Origin: DSWT01 sp035415725
GTDB lineage: Bacteria > Chloroflexota > Anaerolineae > B4-G1 > SLSP01
Direction: 5' to 3'
DNA: 38,831 nt
Assembly: GCA_035415725.1 (NCBI GenBank)
Contig: DAOOGN010000029.1
Coordinates: forward strand, 1 to 38,831
Below are positions 23,660 through 31,258 of this stretch, piece by piece. Under the pieces are notes generated by a model. It ran no database searches. It had not been told where the DNA came from and was given only the letters and a program-made list of their open reading frames with translations. The translations under genes and the position numbers were made by a program. Position 1 is the stretch's first letter, and each line of letters starts with the position of its first letter.

Positions 23660-25600
23660 CTACACTTCGCGGAATTCACCATCCACCACATCCGGGCCTT
23701 CTGGCCCTTCCGGGCCTTCGGGGCCACCCTGCGGGCCGTGACCGTAGCCAGGGCCGACATTCGGGCCGGGCGTTCCGGGGGCTTGAGGCCCGCCGTAAGC
23801 CTGCTCGCCCAGTTTCATCGCGGCTTTCTGTAACTCATCCATCTTGCGGCGGATGAGTGCTACATCTTCACTGGAGTCTTTCACCTGCCGCAGGTCATTA
23901 ACCAACCCTTCGAGTTGCCCACGGAGATCACCGGGTACTTTCTCGCCCAAATCGCTCAAGGTTTTTTCAATCTGATAGCACATACCGTCAGCCTGGTTGC
24001 GGGTATCGATTAATTCCTGGTGTTTCTTATCTTCCTCGGCATGCAGCTTGGCCTCTTCAACCAGGCGCTCCACTTCTTTCGGGTTCAGGTTGGTGCTCGC
24101 CGTAATGGTGATGCGCTGCTCGCGTCCGGTAGCCTTGTCCTTCGCGTTGACGTTCAGGATGCCGTTCGCGTCGATATCGAAGGTGACTTCGATCTGCGGG
24201 ATGCCGCGCGGCGCGGGCGGAATGCCGTCGAGCCGGAATTGTCCAAGCAGCATGTTGTTGCCCGCCATCGGACGCTCGCCCTGGTAAACTTTGATGTCCA
24301 CCGCCGTTTGACCATCTTCAGCGGTCGTGTAAATCTCACTCTTGCGGACAGGCACCGTGGTGTTGCGAGGGATCATGACCGTCATGCGGCCTCCCAACGT
24401 CTCCACGCCCAGCGAGAGCGGCGTCACATCGAGCAGCAAAATATCGGTCACATCGCCGCCCAAAACACCACCCTGGATGGCCGCACCCACCGCGACGACC
24501 TCATCAGGGTTGACCCCCTTGTGCGGTTCCTTGCCATTGGTCAATTGGCGCACCAGGTCTTGCACCATGGGCATGCGCGTTGCGCCGCCGACCAGCACCA
24601 CTTCGTTGAGGTCCTTGGCCGCCAACTTGGCATCGGCCAGGGCGCGCTCAAAAGGCACGCGACAGCGCTCCAGCAAGTCGCGGGTGATCTGCTCGAACGT
24701 CGCCCGGGTCAGACGCATTTGCAGGTGTTTTGGACCGCTGGCATCCGCAGTGATATAGGGGAGGTTGATCTCGGTTTCCATCATGGTGGAAAGCTCGATC
24801 TTGGCCTTTTCGGCAGCTTCGCGCAAGCGTTGCATCGCCTGGCGGTCGTGCGACAAATCGATACCCTGTTGTTTCTTGAACTCGCCTAACAACCAGCGGA
24901 CCACGCGCTCGTCCCAGTCGTCGCCGCCCAGGTGCGTATCGCCGTTGGTGGATTTCACCTCAATGAGTCCTTCGCCCACTTCCAGGATCGAGACATCAAA
25001 CGTTCCACCGCCCAGGTCGAAGACCAGGATGGTTTCATCCACTTTCTTGTCCAGGCCATAGGCCAACGCGGCCGCCGTCGGTTCGTTGATGATGCGCTTC
25101 ACCTCAAGGCCGGCGATTTGACCGGCATCTTTGGTGGCTTGACGTTGGCTATCGTTGAAGTACGCCGGCACGGTGATGACAGCCTGTGTGACCGGTTCAC
25201 CCAGATAAGCCTCGGCGTCCTGCTTCAACTTCTGCAAGATCATGGCCGAAATTTCCTGCGGTGTGTAATCCTTGTTCATCACCGGGATTTGCACCCGCGC
25301 GTCGTTCTGCGGTCCGGCGACAATGGTGTAGGGCACCATCTCGCGCGTAATTTGCACTTCTTTCTCATCGGCGCGACGCCCCATCAGCCGTTTGACCGAG
25401 TAGACCGTGTTCTCCGAGTTGACCACGGCTTGACGTTTTGCCGGCACGCCGACCAGACGCTCATTATTCTTCGTAAAAGCAACGACAGACGGACACAAAC
25501 GCCCCCCTTCCGCCGTTGGAATGACCGTCACTTGTCCAGCTTCCATCACCGCGACTGCAGAGTTCGTCGTTCCCAGATCAATACCTACTATTTTACCCAT
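23660..25600 (-). CDS. dnaK: DnaK (Hsp70) chaperone
   Basis: 646 residues, full length. The nucleotide-binding domain starts IVGIDLGTTNSAVAVME (4-20), has the second phosphate loop VFDLGGGTFDVSILEVGEG and the adenosine loop VVLVGGATRMP. The interdomain linker VLLLDVTPLSL and the substrate-binding domain (about 390-505) follow, then a lid and a Gly/Pro-rich tail with a repeated GPEGPEGPEGP segment, ending VVDGEFREV. ATG at 25600 is preceded by GGAGG and six bases. First gene of dnaK-grpE-dnaJ (-usp). No CIRCE (TTAGCACTC-N9-GAGTGCTAA) is found upstream; a TATACT -10 candidate is at 25647-25642. Confidence 0.97.
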   Translation of the reverse strand: MGKIVGIDLGTTNSAVAVMEAGQVTVIPTAEGGRLCPSVVAFTKNNERLVGVPAKRQAVVNSENTVYSVKRLMGRRADEKEVQITREMVPYTIVAGPQNDARVQIPVMNKDYTPQEISAMILQKLKQDAEAYLGEPVTQAVITVPAYFNDSQRQATKDAGQIAGLEVKRIINEPTAAALAYGLDKKVDETILVFDLGGGTFDVSILEVGEGLIEVKSTNGDTHLGGDDWDERVVRWLLGEFKKQQGIDLSHDRQAMQRLREAAEKAKIELSTMMETEINLPYITADASGPKHLQMRLTRATFEQITRDLLERCRVPFERALADAKLAAKDLNEVVLVGGATRMPMVQDLVRQLTNGKEPHKGVNPDEVVAVGAAIQGGVLGGDVTDILLLDVTPLSLGVETLGGRMTVMIPRNTTVPVRKSEIYTTAEDGQTAVDIKVYQGERPMAGNNMLLGQFRLDGIPPAPRGIPQIEVTFDIDANGILNVNAKDKATGREQRITITASTNLNPKEVERLVEEAKLHAEEDKKHQELIDTRNQADGMCYQIEKTLSDLGEKVPGDLRGQLEGLVNDLRQVKDSSEDVALIRRKMDELQKAAMKLGEQAYGGPQAPGTPGPNVGPGYGHGPQGGPEGPEGPEGPDVVDGEFREV

Positions 25601-25641
25601 TTTCCACCTCCAGAACCAGAATTCGAGTTATTCCGACTCTG

Positions 25642-25647
25642 AGTATA
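25642..25647 (-). promoter_or_regulatory. Possible -10 box of the dnaK operon
   Basis: On the minus strand TATACT lies about 42 bases before the dnaK start codon. The -35 region (TGATTT at a 16-base spacer) is poor. The stretch around it contains an imperfect inverted repeat (GTTAT ... ATAAC), which may bind a regulator. No CIRCE element is seen. Confidence 0.35.
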
Positions 25648-25728
25648 ACCGTTAATCATTGGAAAATCATAAGAGCAAGATAAGAATTTTGTATGTATTT
25701 GGATGGTGGACGATAGAGAGGCACTCTC

Positions 25729-25762
25729 AACCCACCAGAGGCGGATGCGCCTCTGGTGGGTT
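25729..25762 (-). terminator. 15-bp hairpin after the amylase gene (terminator-like)
   Basis: AACCCACCAGAGGCG (25729-25743) pairs perfectly with 25748-25762, loop GATG. It starts 28 bases after the amylase stop codon and lies before the dnaK promoter region, so insulation of the two units is likely. A T-tract is missing, which is odd for an intrinsic terminator. The apex GCGGATGCGC is identical to that of the hairpin at 35879-35912. Confidence 0.6.
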
Positions 25763-25789
25763 GTCACCTGATGTGATGTCGCCGGGCAT

Positions 25790-27241
25790 TTAAGCGGTCG
25801 GTCGGTAAAGCAAAACACGGGCGTCCAGCGGGTCAACCGAGAGCGTCAAAGCACCCTTGGTCAAGGGATGTTGCGTCTCGGTCCATACCTCGGTCAGGAC
25901 GGCGTCCGGCGGCGCCATGGATTCCAGATGGATGGGGATAGTCACGGGCGTTATGTCGGCGTTCAAAACAACGACGACTCCCTCTTCCGCATGAGTGCGG
26001 GCGAACGCATAGGTGCGGTCTTTGGCGTAGAGTGTGACGAAGTCGCCGCCGCGCAGGGCAGGATGCGCTTGGCGCAACGCAATAAAGCGTTTGAAATCCT
26101 CGCGCAGGGCCTGATCCCATCGCTGTACATCCCACGGAAAGGCACGACGACAGTCGGGGTCGGCGCCCCCTTCCATGCCAATTTCGTCGCCGTAATAGAT
26201 GCTTGGCGCGCCGGGGAACGTCATCTGGAACAACGTCGCCAGGCGTAGGCGGCGCTTATCCCCTCCTACCAGCGTCAAAAAGCGCGGTTCGTCGTGACTG
26301 CTGAGCAGATTGTACTGCGCCAGGATCACGGGCCAGCTATACAGGTTCAACAGCCGATCCACCTGCCGCGCGAAGTGGGGAGCATCCAGCCGTTTGAGTT
26401 TGAATCCGCCAGGGCGCTGCGACATGTCCAGCATCTCCTGACCGAAGAAGCCATAACATGCGCGGTTGAAGCCGTAGTTCATCACCGCGTCGAAATGGTC
26501 GCCTTGCAGCCAGGGTCTGGCTTCGTCCCAGATTTCGGCGAGGATGTAGGCTTCAGGGTTGACGGCCTTCACGCGGCGGCGGAACTCCTCCCAAAAGCCG
26601 GGGGTTTTGATTTCCAGCGGAACGTCCAATCGCCAGCCGTCGATGCCCTGACGCAGCCAATACTCAGCTACATCGTAGATGAAATCGCGCACTTGAGAAT
26701 GGTCGGTGTTGAGTTTCGGCAGTTCACGGTTGTTCCACCAACAGACATAGTTGGGTTTGCGCTTATCATCGAAGGCGTTCAAGGGAAATTTTTTGATGCT
26801 GAACCAATCAATATAAGGGGACTGCGGCCCATTTTCCATGATATGGTTGAACTGCAAAAATCCACGGCTGGCGTGATTGAAGACGCCGTCCAGCACCACG
26901 CGGATGCCGCGCCGATGGGCCTGCTCCAGGAATTGGGCAAAGGCTTGATTGCCGCCCAGGATTGGGTCCACGGTGTAATAATCGTGAGTATGGTAACGAT
27001 GATTCGCCGCAGATTGAAAAATCGGATTAAAGTAGATGGCGTTGATGCCCAGATCCTCGAGGTAATCCAGGTGCGCGACAATGCCCGGCAAATCGCCGCC
27101 CTTGAAACCGCGAACGGTCGGCGGCGACTCCCACGATTCAAGATTCGCCGGTTTGGTCAGCTTTTCGCTGCGGGCAAATCGATCCGGAAAAATCTGATAG
27201 AAAACTGCATCTTGGACCCACGCTGGTATGTGACCGATCAT
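25790..27241 (-). CDS. GH13 alpha-amylase family glycosidase (neopullulanase/cyclomaltodextrinase-like)
   Basis: 483 residues. Region I is DGVFNH (118-123). Region II is DGWRLDVPLE with nucleophile D206. Region III is ILAEIWDE with acid/base E236. Region IV is LLSSHDEPR (H316, D317, transition-state stabiliser). The opening VQDAVFYQIFPDRFA and the block RGFKGGDLPGIVAHLDYLEDLG are typical of the neopullulanase/maltogenic group, but the N-terminal dimerisation domain of those enzymes is absent. No signal peptide: a cytoplasmic maltodextrin/glycogen-fragment hydrolase is likely. ATG at 27241 has GGAGGAGG six bases upstream. Monocistronic by appearance. Confidence 0.93.
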   Translation of the reverse strand: MIGHIPAWVQDAVFYQIFPDRFARSEKLTKPANLESWESPPTVRGFKGGDLPGIVAHLDYLEDLGINAIYFNPIFQSAANHRYHTHDYYTVDPILGGNQAFAQFLEQAHRRGIRVVLDGVFNHASRGFLQFNHIMENGPQSPYIDWFSIKKFPLNAFDDKRKPNYVCWWNNRELPKLNTDHSQVRDFIYDVAEYWLRQGIDGWRLDVPLEIKTPGFWEEFRRRVKAVNPEAYILAEIWDEARPWLQGDHFDAVMNYGFNRACYGFFGQEMLDMSQRPGGFKLKRLDAPHFARQVDRLLNLYSWPVILAQYNLLSSHDEPRFLTLVGGDKRRLRLATLFQMTFPGAPSIYYGDEIGMEGGADPDCRRAFPWDVQRWDQALREDFKRFIALRQAHPALRGGDFVTLYAKDRTYAFARTHAEEGVVVVLNADITPVTIPIHLESMAPPDAVLTEVWTETQHPLTKGALTLSVDPLDARVLLYRPTA

Positions 27242-27300
27242 CGTAATCCTCCTCCATAGTCGAAGAGTCTTGTGAACGTAGCAATTTTTTAATAGCTTAC

Positions 27301-27349
27301 CCCCTATCCCTTTCTTCCCGCGTTGGCGCGGGGGAAAGGGGATTTTTTT
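27301..27349 (+). terminator. Intrinsic-terminator-like hairpin of plus-strand polarity
   Basis: A GC-rich stem (about 27307-27322 with 27327-27342, some G-U pairs) is followed by seven T (27343-27349) on the plus strand. Both flanking genes are on the minus strand, so it would end antisense transcripts entering from the amylase gene. Confidence 0.5.
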
Positions 27350-27354
27350 GTGGG

Positions 27355-27432
27355 TTTTTGCCGGCGGGCTGCGCCCGCCGGCAAAAATCTCTTATTTTCT
27401 CCCTCTCCCTAGCGTTTTCGCTGGGGAGGGGG
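27355..27432. repeat. Two further intergenic hairpins
   Basis: TTTTTGCCGGCGGGC (27355-27369) pairs perfectly with 27373-27387 (15 bp, loop TGC). The T-tract is before and the A-tract after the GC stem, the reverse of a terminator on either strand. Then CCCTCTCCCTAGCG (27401-27414) pairs with 27419-27432 (loop TTTT, some wobbles on one strand). With 27301-27349 this makes three hairpins in 130 bases between two minus-strand genes. REP-like dispersed palindromes are the simplest reading. Confidence 0.55.
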
Positions 27433-27477
27433 CAGGGGGAGGGGAAATCTTCTCCCCGCACCCAGGACTCACAGAAC

Positions 27478-28164
27478 TCAACGGTTACCATTGGCCGCGA
27501 GCTTACGCTCACTGCGTTTTTGCATGGCGCGGCCCAAAAGAGCCAGAACAAAGGCGATACAGCCAACGCCGGCAGCGATCAACAGGCCGGCATCGGCCCA
27601 GAACTGCAAGGGGAAGAGACGAATCAGCGTATCGGAATAGTCGAAGAGCCAGGTATCCGCCGCAAAGAAAACGCCGTGGAAAGCCGTGAAAAACGCATCA
27701 AACCCCACCGCCATCCACACGCCCAGGAGCACCAGCACACACAGCGTGAACAGACTGCCGTCTGAGAGCGCACCCCAAACCTGCGCCAGACGGCCTTGCC
27801 GGATCAGCACATACGCGGCAACCACGGCGATGACAAACGCGATCAACGCCGCCGCCGTCAAACGGTCGTAGACCAGCTTGACGTCATTCATGTGGCCGAT
27901 CTCGCGCGCGTTAAAGGCCACCGTCCCATCCGCAAAACGCAGCTCGTCCAGGCTCGCTGTGCCGCGCGGCATGTTGAGGAAGGCGATGCTCGCGCGCGCC
28001 AGACGCAGACGCTCGTCCGGCGGCATCGCCAACGGGTCGGCAGGGAAGCCGGGACGGGCATATTCCCATGCCGGATACCACGGTAGGGTCAACAAGCGGA
28101 CCGCCCCCATCACCAGTAGCAGCGGAATCGCCACCACAATCAACAGCCGCAGCACCACGCGCAT
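27478..28164 (-). CDS. DUF1461 / TIGR01906 family integral membrane protein
   Basis: 228 residues with four clear membrane helices: about 5-24, 105-130, 140-165 and 195-220. A large extracytoplasmic loop lies between helices 1 and 2, with SIAFLNMP and the EIGHMNDVKLVYD motif. Between helices 3 and 4 stands the family signature FDAFFTAFHGVFFAADTWLFDYSDTLIRLFP (key residues FDxFFxxFH, W, D-x-L-I-R-L-F-P). Function of the family unknown. ATG at 28162-28164 has CAGGAG six bases upstream; an open frame 26 codons longer is not used. Its leader carries ACTTATTTTCAGGAG, the motif shared with other genes. Confidence 0.85.
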   Translation of the reverse strand: MRVVLRLLIVVAIPLLLVMGAVRLLTLPWYPAWEYARPGFPADPLAMPPDERLRLARASIAFLNMPRGTASLDELRFADGTVAFNAREIGHMNDVKLVYDRLTAAALIAFVIAVVAAYVLIRQGRLAQVWGALSDGSLFTLCVLVLLGVWMAVGFDAFFTAFHGVFFAADTWLFDYSDTLIRLFPLQFWADAGLLIAAGVGCIAFVLALLGRAMQKRSERKLAANGNR

Positions 28165-28187
28165 CGTTTGCTCCTGAAAATAAGTCT

Positions 28188-28211
28188 GTAGGGTGAACTG
28201 GCAACTCGCCC
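28188..28211. repeat. Palindromic 24-bp intergenic element, copy 2
   Basis: Inverted copy of 12298-12321 with 21 of 24 positions identical. It lies in the leader of the DUF1461 gene. Other contents of 28165-28405: a short hairpin AAAACCTG/CAGGTTTT at 28322-28340 and the minC promoter. Confidence 0.5.
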
Positions 28212-28387
28212 ATTGCAGTACGCAAGTTGCCAACTCGTGCACAACCTCTAGTTATACAGCAAAACACCAGAATCGGTAGTGTCTCTGGCCGATGCGTCCA
28301 ACCGGCCTGGCGAACGTTAAAAAAACCTGCGCCAGGTTTTGTCCTCTCTTTTGCCACACTTCTGTAATTTTACGCGACATCGATTTA

Positions 28388-28396
28388 TGTTATAAT
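28388..28396 (+). promoter_or_regulatory. Extended -10 promoter of the min operon
   Basis: TGTTATAAT (28388-28396) is a perfect extended -10 (TGnTATAAT). No good -35 is present. The -10 ends nine bases before the minC ATG, so transcription should start at or within a few bases of the start codon. Confidence 0.65.
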
Positions 28397-28405
28397 GCCT
28401 ATGTT

Positions 28406-29080
28406 ATGGAAGAAATGGCGCTCACACTCAAGGGAACCCAACAAGGCATTTTGCTATGCCCTTTGTCAGAGTCCTGGGAGGAGGTGCTCCAGGCACTGGA
28501 AAACGCTCTGCGCGACGCGGAAACCTTCTTTCGCGGCAGTCGCATCATCCTGGACATGGGCAGCCGGGAACTGACGAAAGAAAACCTGCTCGCCTTGCGC
28601 GCCGTTCTGGATCGATACGATATAGAGTTGTGGGCTGTCTTAAGCGAGAACGAAGCAACCGTCCACACGACCCGCGCTTATGGCTTACGCACCCGCCTGC
28701 CGGGAGAGGCAGCGTCTAAAGAAGCCTCGCCCTCTGCTGTGGCGGAAGCCAATGCGCTGGTTGTACAGCGCACCCTGCGCTCCGGCCAAAGCCTGAAATA
28801 CCCCGGCCATATCGTCCTGATCGGTGATGTAAATCCCGGGGCGGAAGTGATTGCCGGGGGGCACATCATCGTGTGGGGAAAGATGCGCGGGCTGGCCCAT
28901 GCCGGCGCCCTCGGCGATGAACAAGCCATCATCTGCGCCCTGGAATTAGCCCCGGCTCAGCTTCGCATTGCCGGGCACATCGGTCGTCCGCCCGAGAGTC
29001 GACGGCGTAAGCCACTGCCGGAGATCGCTAGAGTCATTGAGAACAATATCGTTGTAGAACCCTGGGCAACAAGGGGGTAA
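28406..29080 (+). CDS. minC: MinC septum-site inhibitor
   Basis: 224 residues. MinC inhibits FtsZ assembly away from midcell, in complex with MinD. The N-terminal FtsZ-inhibiting domain (about 5-95) is followed by a linker and the C-terminal beta-helix (about 115-205) with the signature GDVNPGAEVIAGGHIIVWGKMRGLAHAG (key GDVNPGAEVxAGG-I-VWG-LRG-AHAG). ATG at 28406 lies ten bases after the -10 box and no ribosome binding site precedes it, so the mRNA is predicted to be leaderless or nearly so. An open frame 38 codons longer crosses the promoter and is rejected. First gene of minC-minD-minE-rodA(-gltX), one base before minD. Confidence 0.93.
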   Translation: MEEMALTLKGTQQGILLCPLSESWEEVLQALENALRDAETFFRGSRIILDMGSRELTKENLLALRAVLDRYDIELWAVLSENEATVHTTRAYGLRTRLPGEAASKEASPSAVAEANALVVQRTLRSGQSLKYPGHIVLIGDVNPGAEVIAGGHIIVWGKMRGLAHAGALGDEQAIICALELAPAQLRIAGHIGRPPESRRRKPLPEIARVIENNIVVEPWATRG

Positions 29081-29081
29081 A

Positions 29082-29867
29082 ATGGCCGGGAAAATCATCA
29101 CCATCTCATCGGGGAAAGGCGGCGTCGGCAAAACCACCGCCACCGCCAATATCGGGTTGGGACTGGCTATGCTGGGGGTGCGGGTCATTTGCATCGATGC
29201 CGACATCGGATTGCGCAACCTCGACGTGATGTTGGGTCTGGAAAACCGCATCGTGTACGACATCGTCAACTACGTCGAAGGGCGCTGCCGTTTCCGCCAG
29301 GCGTTGGTGCGCGACAAACGCTTCCCGGAGTTGTTTATGCTGCCGGCCGCCCAGACCCGCGCCAAAGACGCCGTCACCATTGAGCAAATGATCAACGTCG
29401 CCAACGAAGCCGCGCAGATGGTGGATTACGTCCTCATCGATTCGCCTGCCGGGATCGAACATGGCTTCCGCTGTGCCTCGGCACCGGCCGAAATGGTGCT
29501 GGTGGTGACCAACCCGGAGATTGCCTCGGTGCGCGACGCCGACCGCGTCATTGGCCTGTTGGAAGCCGAAGGCGGCTCGCCGACACGTCTGATCATCAAC
29601 CGCATCAAGCCCGAATTGGTGCAACGCAAAGAGATGCTCGCGCCGGAAGATGTGGTGGATATGCTCTCCGTCGATCTCATCGGCCTGATCCCTGAAGACC
29701 CTGAGATTTTGGCCGCCGGAAATCGCGGGCAACCCGTTGTTCTCAATAACGGGTCTTCCGCCGGCCAGGCCTTCCTGGACATCGCGCGACGCCTGCAAGG
29801 GGAGGATATTCCCTTTGCACCCTTGAAGTCTCAATCCTTTTTCAGACGTCTTTTTGGATCTCGTTGA
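29082..29867 (+). CDS. minD: MinD septum-site ATPase
   Basis: 261 residues. Membrane-bound ATPase that recruits MinC. The deviant Walker A is SSGKGGVGKTT (9-19, both lysines present), the switch I/II regions are DADIGLRNLD and DSPAGIE, and the amphipathic membrane-targeting helix is at the C-terminus (SQSFFRRLFGSR). ATG at 29082 follows AAGGGGG, which overlaps the minC stop codon. Complete length. Confidence 0.96.
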   Translation: MAGKIITISSGKGGVGKTTATANIGLGLAMLGVRVICIDADIGLRNLDVMLGLENRIVYDIVNYVEGRCRFRQALVRDKRFPELFMLPAAQTRAKDAVTIEQMINVANEAAQMVDYVLIDSPAGIEHGFRCASAPAEMVLVVTNPEIASVRDADRVIGLLEAEGGSPTRLIINRIKPELVQRKEMLAPEDVVDMLSVDLIGLIPEDPEILAAGNRGQPVVLNNGSSAGQAFLDIARRLQGEDIPFAPLKSQSFFRRLFGSR

Positions 29868-29878
29868 GAGGAGGCGCC

Positions 29879-30142
29879 ATGAACTTATTCAACCTTTTCA
29901 AACGCCGCAAGAACTCAGGCAAAGACATTGCCGCGCAGCGCCTGCGGCTGGTTCTCGCGCACGATCGGGCTAACATTTCGCCGGGCATGTTGGCGCTGTT
30001 GAAAGACGAAATCATCGCCGTCATCTCCAAGCACCTGGAAATCGATCCCACCAAGGTGGAGGTCAACTTCACCGAAGATGACCGCGAGACGCGCCTGGTC
30101 GCCGACATTCCTCTCACCACCTCGCGGAAAAGACAGTCATAA
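29879..30142 (+). CDS. minE: MinE topological specificity factor
   Basis: 87 residues. It stimulates MinD ATPase and drives its displacement. The N-terminal amphipathic membrane-binding segment is MNLFNLFKRRKNS. The anti-MinCD helix AAQRLRLVLAHDRANISPGMLALLKDEIIAVISKHLEID is recognised by its key residues (RLxLVLAHDR, P). The dimer domain ends VEVNFTEDDRETRLVADIPL. ATG at 29879 follows GAGGAGG and four bases. Four bases separate its stop codon from the rodA start. Confidence 0.93.
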   Translation: MNLFNLFKRRKNSGKDIAAQRLRLVLAHDRANISPGMLALLKDEIIAVISKHLEIDPTKVEVNFTEDDRETRLVADIPLTTSRKRQS

Positions 30143-30146
30143 GATT

Positions 30147-31241
30147 ATGCGCACGTCGCCCTGGGAACATTTTGATTGGGGACTGCTGCTCATCGCCGTT
30201 CTCCTCGCCGTCATCGGGTTGCTGATGATCTACAGCGCCACACGGGGGGCCACAGACCTGGCCGATACCTGGCGCAAACAGGCCGTCTATGTCGCCATCG
30301 GCGTCGTGGTGATGTTTCTCGTGGCTTTCATCAACTATCGTTGGCTGGAAAGCCTGCAATGGCCGCTCTACATTTTAACCATAGGTCTCCTCGTCTTCAC
30401 ACTGCTTTTCGGGCGCAGTGAAATCGGGGACGTGCGTCGTTTTATCTACATCGGCGGTGTCTCGATCCAACCGGCCTTTCCGGCCTTAGTTTTGTTGATC
30501 GTCAGCCAGGCCAGTTTGCTGGCACGCCATGCGCCTAGCCCGCCCGGCATCCAGGAACTGGTGGTGTCGTTCATGATGACTGCCCTGGCCGCGGTTCTCG
30601 TGTTCAAACAACCCAACTTGAGCACGGCCACCCTCTACATCGCTACGTGGGTCGTGATGATCTTTGCTTCCGGCGTTCCACTCCGTTACTTACAGGGCAT
30701 CGGCATTGTGGGATTGATCGCCGCGCCTATCTTGTGGACCAATATGGATGACTATATGCGTCAACGCATCTTCAACTTCTTCGATCCCACCGCCGATCCT
30801 GCGGCGTATTTCAACATTAAACAAGCCTTGATCAGCATTGGATCGGGGGGCTTGATGGGCAAAGGCTTTGCCACCGGAACGCAAAGCCAGTTACACTTCT
30901 TGCGTGTCCGGCACACCGACTTCATCTTCTCCGTCGTGTGCGAGGAATTGGGGTTCGTCGGCGCGGTGTTGATTTTGCTCATCTTTGGGTTGCTCCTGTG
31001 GCGCTTACTGCGCATCGCCGCCAACGCCGCCGATGCCACCGGCCAACTCATGGTCACGGGCGTCATCACCTACATCTTCTACCAACTGCTCATCAACGTG
31101 GGGATGAATCTCAGCGTCATCCCCGTCGCCGGTCTGCCACTGCCCTTTATCAGCAGTGGCGGCAGTGCCCTGGTCATCACCTTTGTAGGGCTGGGGCTGG
31201 CGGAAAGCGTTGCCATGCGCCAGAAACGCCTGGAGTATTAA
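30147..31241 (+). CDS. rodA: RodA/FtsW-family peptidoglycan glycosyltransferase (RodA-like)
   Basis: 364 residues, about ten membrane helices (SEDS family). It polymerises lipid II glycan strands, normally with a class B PBP. The conserved aspartate needed for polymerase activity is D258 in VRHTDFIFSVVCEELG, close to its position in known RodA proteins. The C-terminal PLPFISSGGSAL is the family signature, and KQPNLSTATL replaces the usual QPDLGTAL. Position after minCDE favours RodA (cell elongation) over FtsW. ATG at 30147 is chosen from the N-terminus MRTSPWEHFDW; longer frames overlap minE. No PBP gene is in the window. Confidence 0.9.
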   Translation: MRTSPWEHFDWGLLLIAVLLAVIGLLMIYSATRGATDLADTWRKQAVYVAIGVVVMFLVAFINYRWLESLQWPLYILTIGLLVFTLLFGRSEIGDVRRFIYIGGVSIQPAFPALVLLIVSQASLLARHAPSPPGIQELVVSFMMTALAAVLVFKQPNLSTATLYIATWVVMIFASGVPLRYLQGIGIVGLIAAPILWTNMDDYMRQRIFNFFDPTADPAAYFNIKQALISIGSGGLMGKGFATGTQSQLHFLRVRHTDFIFSVVCEELGFVGAVLILLIFGLLLWRLLRIAANAADATGQLMVTGVITYIFYQLLINVGMNLSVIPVAGLPLPFISSGGSALVITFVGLGLAESVAMRQKRLEY

Positions 31242-31258
31242 AACACAAGGAGATCATC

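Noticed and set aside
25601..25728. CIRCE/HrcA operator before dnaK
   Set aside because: GAGAGTGCC-like words occur but not the TTAGCACTC-N9-GAGTGCTAA inverted repeat.
27355..27387. Hairpin as intrinsic terminator of the DUF1461 gene
   Set aside because: On both strands the T-tract precedes and the A-tract follows the GC stem, the opposite of a working intrinsic terminator.
30938..31258. Upstream extension of gltX within rodA
   Set aside because: The frame is open but overlaps rodA in another phase; ATG 31259 has a clear ribosome binding site and gives the canonical synthetase start.
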